Part shown: piece by piece, positions 59,031 through 64,000 of the stretch
Position numbering within the stretch: position 1 is the stretch's first letter
How the letters are laid out: each line of letters opens with the position of its first letter
Source: CAJBIL01 sp049295655
GTDB taxonomy: Bacteria > Pseudomonadota > Gammaproteobacteria > Burkholderiales > Rhodocyclaceae
DNA length: 64,000 nucleotides
Assembly (NCBI GenBank): GCA_049295655.1
Contig: JBAQRB010000024.1
Coordinates: forward strand, 1 to 64,000
Direction of reading: 5' to 3'
Notes under the pieces: generated by a model
The model's database searches: none
What the model saw: only the letters and a program-made list of their open reading frames with translations
What the model was told of the DNA's origin: nothing
Program-made: the position numbers and the translations under genes

Positions 59031-59492
59031 ATGACCAAGAAATTGCTGCTCGACATCGCCATCCTGCTCGCACTCGCCGTACTGGGTGTCGCCGGCTACA
59101 AACTCGCGCCGCTTCTCAACCCGAAAACCGATATCACCCTGCCGCTATCGAGTTGCAATCTCGCCGTGCAGTCCTGCCTTACCGCACTCCCGGACGGCAG
59201 TCAGCTGGAGTTTTCGATTGAACCGCGCCCGATTCCATCACTCAAGCCGCTCAAGCTGCAGGCCACGCTGAGGGGCGGCGAAGCGCACAAGATCGAGGTC
59301 GATTTCGCCGGCACCGACATGAAGATGGGCTACAACCGTCCGTTGCTTGAAAGCAGCAACGGGCGCTTCAATGGACAGGCTCATCTGCCGGTGTGCGTTA
59401 CTGGCAAAATGGAGTGGGATAGCACGGTACTCATAGAAACCGGCAAGGCTCGGATCGCCATTCCGTTCCGCTTCGAAACATTCGGCGAATGA
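59031..59492 (+). CDS. Unknown membrane-anchored periplasmic protein upstream of SCO
   Basis: A 153-aa protein. One N-terminal membrane helix (about 7-25) is followed by a beta-rich periplasmic domain with C42, C49 (SSCNLAVQSC) and C122 (PVCVTGKMEWD), and a Met pair in FAGTDMKMGYNRP. It does not match a family I can name with confidence. The gene ends 10 bp before the SCO gene, and PCuAC follows, so a role in copper handling or redox support of the copper chaperones is likely. It is divergent from nosZ. No strong RBS is seen. Confidence 0.75.
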   Translation: MTKKLLLDIAILLALAVLGVAGYKLAPLLNPKTDITLPLSSCNLAVQSCLTALPDGSQLEFSIEPRPIPSLKPLKLQATLRGGEAHKIEVDFAGTDMKMGYNRPLLESSNGRFNGQAHLPVCVTGKMEWDSTVLIETGKARIAIPFRFETFGE

Positions 59493-59502
59493 AGCCGGCG
59501 CG

Positions 59503-60135
59503 ATGAAAACGAAGGCACCCCTGATCGCCTTGATCGCCGCCCTGAGTGCGCTCCTGATCTGGCTCGCCGTATTCTGGGAACCGGTCGCCCCGCGGACGAT
59601 CACTCACGGTCCGACGGAGAACCGGCCTCTGCTTGCTGAAGCGCCCAAAGGTGGCGATTTCACGCTGCAGGGAAAAGATGGCTCCGTCGCGCTCAGGGAT
59701 TACCGTGGCAAGGTCGTCCTGCTTTATTTTGGTTACACCTTCTGCCCGGATGTCTGCCCGACCTCGCTGTCCCTGATGGCGCAGGCGCTTTCCGCACTCA
59801 CCCCGGCCGAACGCGAGCGCGTGCAGGGCATCTTCGTTTCGCTCGACCCCGAGCGCGACACGCTGGAGCGACTGAAGGAATACGCCCCCTTTTTCCACCC
59901 GGCAATCGTCGGCATTACCGGCACGCCCGAGCAACTGGCCGCAGTCGCCGGACAGTACGGCGCCAGCTACATGAAACAAAAGCCCGACAGCAAAGGTCTG
60001 TATGCCGTCGACCACTCGTCGATTACCTACGTAATCGACCCGCAGGGGCAACTCGCAGCCAGCCTGCCGCACGCTTCGACGCCGCAACAGATCATCGAGG
60101 CCGTACGCCCGCTACTGGCCGGCAGCGGCAAATAA
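59503..60135 (+). CDS. SCO1/SenC family copper chaperone
   Basis: A 210-aa protein with an N-terminal anchor (about 7-26) and a thioredoxin-like fold. The copper ligands are C81 and C85 (FCPDVCP) and H171 (AVDHSS). SCO proteins insert or reduce CuA sites, in cytochrome oxidase and possibly in NosZ. Being next to nosZ and PCuAC, its client may be NosZ CuA. It is 10 bp after the unknown membrane protein gene and 41 bp before PCuAC. Confidence 0.93.
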   Translation: MKTKAPLIALIAALSALLIWLAVFWEPVAPRTITHGPTENRPLLAEAPKGGDFTLQGKDGSVALRDYRGKVVLLYFGYTFCPDVCPTSLSLMAQALSALTPAERERVQGIFVSLDPERDTLERLKEYAPFFHPAIVGITGTPEQLAAVAGQYGASYMKQKPDSKGLYAVDHSSITYVIDPQGQLAASLPHASTPQQIIEAVRPLLAGSGK

Positions 60136-60176
60136 GCCCCCCGCCTTTCCGAACCACTTTCCGAGGACCACCTGCC

Positions 60177-60665
60177 ATGACCATCCGACTTCGCCGCCTT
60201 GTCCTGCTGCTGACGGCAGCGGCCACATCAACGCTCTTGCAAGCAGCCGAGGCCGACATTTCGGTAAGCGATGCCTACGTCCGCATGGCGCCGCCAGGAA
60301 CGCCGACCACCGGTGCGTTCATGACCATCAAGAACAGTGGCAGCGCCGATCGCAAGCTGCTCAGGGTCGATAGCCCGATTGCCAAGACCGTCGAACTGCA
60401 CAACCACATCAACGACAACGGCGTGATGAAAATGCGCCCGGTCAAGGAAATCGACGTCAAATCCAACGGGCAAGCCGAACTCAAGCCGGGCAGCTACCAC
60501 GTGATGCTGATCGACCTGAAGCAGGCGCTGCAGGAGGGCGAGAAAGTGCCGATGACGCTCTCGTTCGATGACGGCAGCACGAAAAACATCGACGCACCGG
60601 TGAAGAAGCCGCAGGCGATGCTGAAGATGACCGACGATCACAACCACGGCAAGATGAAGCATTGA
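60177..60665 (+). CDS. PCuAC periplasmic copper chaperone
   Basis: A 162-aa protein with signal peptide (LVLLLTAAATSTLLQAAEA). The Cu(I) motif H-x10-M-x21-H-x-M is exact: H75, M86, H108, M110. The C-terminus is His/Met-rich (DDHNHGKMKH) and may bind extra copper. It passes copper to CuA sites, usually with SCO. Operon context with SCO and the neighbouring nos genes supports supply of copper to NosZ or an oxidase. A good RBS (GAGGA) stands before the ATG. Confidence 0.93.
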   Translation: MTIRLRRLVLLLTAAATSTLLQAAEADISVSDAYVRMAPPGTPTTGAFMTIKNSGSADRKLLRVDSPIAKTVELHNHINDNGVMKMRPVKEIDVKSNGQAELKPGSYHVMLIDLKQALQEGEKVPMTLSFDDGSTKNIDAPVKKPQAMLKMTDDHNHGKMKH

Positions 60666-60783
60666 TTCAGCGTTCCATCAACAGAACCGAAGCCAGAAGA
60701 GAAAAAGCGCTCCCGCCTTTTTCAGGCGAGCAGTCCAAATGGCGGGGAACATCAAAAAACCAGCCTTCGCAGCAAAAAAAGCG

Positions 60784-61989
60784 TCAATGCAGCGGAAAGA
60801 CGCGCATCCCTTCGTTTGCCGTGTGCCAGAAGGCGTACAGACGTTCACCACGCCACAACGCGCGCGGCTGGTCGGAAGGCCCCGCAGAAACGGCAAGATC
60901 GAGCGAGCGGAAGGTCTTCCCGCCATCCTCGGACAGTTCGGCCTGAAGTTTTGCCTGCGCACCGTCGAACGCTTTCCAGACCACCGCCACGCGCTTACCG
61001 GCAACCGCCAGATCGGCATGCTCGGCACGCGCATCACCCACGGTGCGCTGCCCATCGACAGCCCCTGCCGCGGCATCGGCGCTCAAGCGGCCATAAAAGA
61101 CACGACCTTCGCCATCCTTCTGGTTGAACCACACCGCATGGCGAACCCCATCGCGATCGACGGCCAGCGATGGGCCGTGGTGCGGACAGCCGTCGATTTT
61201 CCAACGGTCGAAGGTGGCGCGCTGCAACATTTCCGGCGAGCCATCCGCCTTGACGCGAACGATGGCGTGATCACGCTCGTTCGGCGCGAAAACATGCCGC
61301 CACATGAAAAGCGGCGTGCCATCGGCATCGCTCGCCGAAGTCAGCCGGCAGCATTCGCAGGAATGATCGGCCAGTTTCCTTTCCGGCAGGAAGCTGCGCC
61401 CGCCATCGCTCGAAACGGCGGCGTAGATTGCCGCGCCGCGATACGCCTCCTTGCCGGCCTTGGCTTTCTCCAGATCGCGCTTGTCGATCCAGGCCAGCAG
61501 CACCCGACCATCCCCCGTCACCAGCATCGATTCGAAACGATGCGTGATTTCGGCACGGTCCTGATGCACGGTGATCGGTGCGGAAAAATGTTCGCCATCC
61601 GCCGCGCGTGCCAAGCGTATTTCGCCGGTATTGGGCTTGCTCAACGGCTTGGTCCATGAGACAAGCAGCGCCCCCTCACGCGTAAAAGCGAGTTTCGGAC
61701 GATTCTCGCCATCGGCGGAGATCGCCTCGGGCTGCGCGTTGACCACCACCGGCGCCATCCAGCTGGCCCCTTCGTCAGGGCTGCGATAAAGCAGCAAATG
61801 CTCGCCCTGCCTGGCAACCGCATAGAGCTGGCCATCCGGGGCGAACGCGGCAGAAGCGCCGAGCTCGACTCTCGCTTTTTTTGCCTTCGCCAGCATGGCG
61901 GGCGTATCGGCGGACAGAGCCGGCCCCGAAAAAACGAGCAGCACGGTCGCTGCACACAACAAACGACGGGCAATGGAAGAGATGATCAT
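60784..61989 (-). CDS. Secreted sialidase-like (BNR) beta-propeller protein with CxCC and CPHH motifs
   Basis: A 401-aa protein with a signal peptide (ARRLLCAATVLLVFSGPALSADT) and repeated Asp-box/BNR turns (SPDEGASW, SSDGGRSF, SEDGGKTF), typical of six-bladed sialidase-like propellers. Sialidase catalytic residues are not evident, so catalysis is doubtful. It has C211-x-C213-C214 (HSCECCRLTS) and C268-P-H-H271 (DGCPHHGPS), which could bind a metal. The ATG at 61989 puts the signal at the N-terminus. It starts 26 bp after the TonB receptor gene, so the two are one operon, convergent with PCuAC. Confidence 0.78.
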   Translation of the reverse strand: MIISSIARRLLCAATVLLVFSGPALSADTPAMLAKAKKARVELGASAAFAPDGQLYAVARQGEHLLLYRSPDEGASWMAPVVVNAQPEAISADGENRPKLAFTREGALLVSWTKPLSKPNTGEIRLARAADGEHFSAPITVHQDRAEITHRFESMLVTGDGRVLLAWIDKRDLEKAKAGKEAYRGAAIYAAVSSDGGRSFLPERKLADHSCECCRLTSASDADGTPLFMWRHVFAPNERDHAIVRVKADGSPEMLQRATFDRWKIDGCPHHGPSLAVDRDGVRHAVWFNQKDGEGRVFYGRLSADAAAGAVDGQRTVGDARAEHADLAVAGKRVAVVWKAFDGAQAKLQAELSEDGGKTFRSLDLAVSAGPSDQPRALWRGERLYAFWHTANEGMRVFPLH

Positions 61990-62015
61990 CGGGCTTCCCG
62001 GGCGCAATGCGCGTG

Positions 62016-64000
62016 TCAATAGTCGAACTTCAGGCTGGCAAAGAAGGTTCGCTGTGCGTAAGGATACCAAGTGAAATACTTGGCGTTGCCGATGTTGTCG
62101 ACACCGACCGATGCGGACCACTGCTTGGTGACCTTGTAGAGTACCTTGGCATCAAAAACATGGAAAGAACTCCGCCCGCCGTAAACGTTGGGATTGGGGT
62201 CCGGGTACTGCCGGGTCGTGGGGTTGAAAAGACCGCTATGCTGTCTTCCGCTGAAACGATAACCAAGGCTGTAGGAAAGCGCGTCCGACGCATGATAGGT
62301 ACCGAGCAGCGACGCACGCCAGACGGGAACGAGCGGCAGTTCCGTATTCTCCAGACCGGGGGCCGCGACATCTTTCACGATACGCGAATGGATGTACGCA
62401 AGACTGCCGCTCAGATCCAGGCCACGCACCCACATATCGCTCGTTTGCAAAGCGGTTTCGACCCCGTAGGTGCGCACCTTATCGACGTTCTGGACACTGC
62501 TGATGCTGAAACCCGGCAGCGTCGCAATATCGCTCTGCGAGATGAGCGCATCCTTTTTCTCCTCCCCGAACAGCGAAGTGCGCCAGACGCCATTCTCGAG
62601 GAAACGCTCCATGGTGAGCTCCCACGCATCGGCAGTCTCCGGCTTGAGATTCGGATTATTGGTCAGCACCGAGTTATACGGCGCGGGGAACCCGGCGATT
62701 TGTGCAGGCGTGGCGTTCCCCCCGCCCACCGCCGTAATGCCGACGTTCTTGAACAGCTCGCCGACCGTCGGAAAGCGCGTGCCCCGGCCAAAAGAGCTCC
62801 GCAACGTCCAATCCCGGGCGGCCTGGTAGGAAAGCGAAGCTTTGGGCGAGAACGCATAAACCGTTTTGTCCTGATAGCTCACGTTGGCTCCGTTGGCGAA
62901 ATTGCTCCCCCTGGACGCCTGCCATTTCTCGCCACGCCCCCCCAGCACCAGCTTCAGACTGGGGGAAAGTTGCCATGCATCCTGCGCATAGATCGCTTCG
63001 GTCGAGGTTTCCCCTCGGGAAGAGGTTCTCAGCGCACCGCTCGCGCTGCCCAGCCAGTTTCCTGCAGCGAGGGCATATTGATCCGACTTGGTCGTATAGG
63101 TATCGGTGTGGAAACCGAAGCTCAGCTGATGCCGGCTTTTTGCATGTCCATCGGGTCGCCAGATACCGCGCAGATCAAGGTTCTGCCAGCCGGTTCCGTC
63201 GGCAAAAGTGATGGTACCTGCCGTGGCTTCCGTGCTCGGTGTCATCCCAAAATTGCCCGAAGAAGCACGGGTAACATCCTTGTTCTGATTGAAAGCACTG
63301 GCATTGACCTCCCAATCCCATGCCCCGCCGCTATTCGACTTCACCGCCAGCCCATGCATGTGATATTCGCTGTCGGAGCGGCTGACACTCGGCGCGGTGA
63401 CCGAGTAATCCTGGCCGTTGATCCGCACATACCGGAAGGGACCCGGTGTCGTACTGGTGCCATAGATCGTGTTGCCGGCGACGTCCTTCAGGTAGCTGTC
63501 TATCTGTTTGTCGGATGTATTCTGCCAAACGTTGAAGGTATAAGTGGCGCGCACCGTGGGTGAAAAATCATAGGCGACCTTGAGCGTGCCATCGTTCTTG
63601 ACGGTATGGTCGATGCTGGTTGCCGCCGTGGTGACCCTGGCTTTGTTGGCGATATCCCGGTCGAACTGCGCGCCGCTGACCACGGTGTATTGTCCTGCGG
63701 CGGCAGCGGCACCTGTCTTGGCGCTAGCCGGCGTGAAATCGGTCGGATGGCTCTGGTTATCCAGATGGTCGGCGCTCAACCAGAACGACCAGTCGCCCAC
63801 CTTGTCGCCCAGCGTTACCGCGCCATGCTTCCCGGTAAAGTTTTTGTCCGTGCCGTACAGCTTGAAATTTTCGCCGAAGACATCAACCTTCGCGTGCGCT
63901 TCAAACTTGCTCGGCATGTGCGTACTCATCAGCACGACACCGCCGATTGAATTTCCAGGATAAAGCGCAGAGAAAGGGCCATACATGACATCGACGCGGT
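62016..64000 (-). CDS. TonB-dependent outer membrane receptor, 5' end cut by window
   Basis: At least 661 codons are present; the gene continues past the right edge, since the frame is open there (reading RVDVMYGPFSALYPGNSIGG). That string is the end of the plug domain. The rest is a beta-barrel ending in FFASLKFDY with a C-terminal aromatic. The ligand cannot be read from the sequence: siderophore, cobalamin or copper (NosA/OprC-like) are all options. Proximity to nos and copper chaperone genes favours copper, but only as inference. Confidence 0.88.
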   Translation of the reverse strand, partial: RVDVMYGPFSALYPGNSIGGVVLMSTHMPSKFEAHAKVDVFGENFKLYGTDKNFTGKHGAVTLGDKVGDWSFWLSADHLDNQSHPTDFTPASAKTGAAAAAGQYTVVSGAQFDRDIANKARVTTAATSIDHTVKNDGTLKVAYDFSPTVRATYTFNVWQNTSDKQIDSYLKDVAGNTIYGTSTTPGPFRYVRINGQDYSVTAPSVSRSDSEYHMHGLAVKSNSGGAWDWEVNASAFNQNKDVTRASSGNFGMTPSTEATAGTITFADGTGWQNLDLRGIWRPDGHAKSRHQLSFGFHTDTYTTKSDQYALAAGNWLGSASGALRTSSRGETSTEAIYAQDAWQLSPSLKLVLGGRGEKWQASRGSNFANGANVSYQDKTVYAFSPKASLSYQAARDWTLRSSFGRGTRFPTVGELFKNVGITAVGGGNATPAQIAGFPAPYNSVLTNNPNLKPETADAWELTMERFLENGVWRTSLFGEEKKDALISQSDIATLPGFSISSVQNVDKVRTYGVETALQTSDMWVRGLDLSGSLAYIHSRIVKDVAAPGLENTELPLVPVWRASLLGTYHASDALSYSLGYRFSGRQHSGLFNPTTRQYPDPNPNVYGGRSSFHVFDAKVLYKVTKQWSASVGVDNIGNAKYFTWYPYAQRTFFASLKFDY

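Noticed and set aside
60705..60735. CGCCT/AGGCG hairpin after PCuAC considered as terminator
   Set aside because: The stem is short and bulged, with no T run after it in either direction.
62007..63563. A 518-codon plus-strand frame opposite the TonB receptor
   Set aside because: No domain visible; the opposite strand gives a coherent beta-barrel with plug motif.

Overview
This window reads as a high-GC (roughly 60-65% by eye) betaproteobacterial chromosome of the Rhodocyclales type (Azonexus/Dechloromonas/Azospira-like). The placement is inference from three things: a clade II nitrous oxide reductase cluster in the order nosZ-cyt c-cyt c-nosB-D-G-H-F-L-Y, partial heme d1 genes next to it, and a tandem cphA'/cphA cyanophycin locus. 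No rRNA, tRNA, CRISPR or insertion sequence was recognised. Both window edges cut genes: a ParB-like gene on the left and a TonB receptor gene on the right.

Left part (1-10.9 kb). A ParB-like fragment, an HD-GYP c-di-GMP phosphodiesterase and thiol peroxidase come first. A small accessory/defence-like islet follows: a single-chain type IIG restriction-modification enzyme, a HigBA toxin-antitoxin pair with a palindromic operator over its -10 box, and a DUF2283/DUF2442 pair. Then come a DOMON-like protein coupled to a NamZ-type (DUF1343) muramidase, DNA polymerase IV and a YkgJ cysteine-cluster protein.

Middle-left (11-31 kb). A tightly overlapping operon encodes an HD-GYP response regulator, a hybrid PAS-PAS-HisKA-REC-HPt kinase and an alpha/beta hydrolase. 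After it come a secreted HELRH putative protease, CorA, FadD-like acyl-CoA ligase, a CBS protein, and a soluble kinase with a REC-TPR regulator. The cyanophycin locus follows: ABC transporter with a zinc ribbon, DUF1854, truncated CphA' and full CphA. Three intergenic inverted repeats built from 9-nt steps and ending in TTAACCAC lie at about 9.2, 18.2 and 31.2 kb.

Signalling island (31.3-44.8 kb, all minus strand). An uninterrupted, mostly stop/start-overlapping set encodes REC-PAS, a 61-aa protein, HDOD, PAS-PAS kinase, REC-HD-GYP, REC, an MglA-like GTPase, a kinase, a REC-MshEN-PilB/GspE ATPase fusion and a last kinase, preceded by a PAS-GGDEF-EAL-REC protein. Co-location of a Ras-like GTPase, a receiver-controlled pilus/secretion motor ATPase and c-di-GMP enzymes, without pilus structural genes, is the strongest candidate for an undescribed system.

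Denitrification and copper (44.9-64 kb). The nos cluster (nosZ to nosY, then a TlpA-like thioredoxin) is followed on the same strand by nirF, a nirDL fusion, nirG and nirH. Three good FNR/Dnr-type boxes stand before nosZ and before each of the two cytochrome c genes, and a hairpin separates nosZ from the rest. Divergent from nosZ lie a Cys/Met-bearing membrane-anchored protein, SCO and PCuAC copper chaperones. Opposite them are a beta-propeller protein with CxCC and CPHH motifs and a TonB-dependent receptor. Together these could acquire copper, deliver it to CuA/CuZ, pass electrons through periplasmic cytochromes and reduce N2O under low oxygen.
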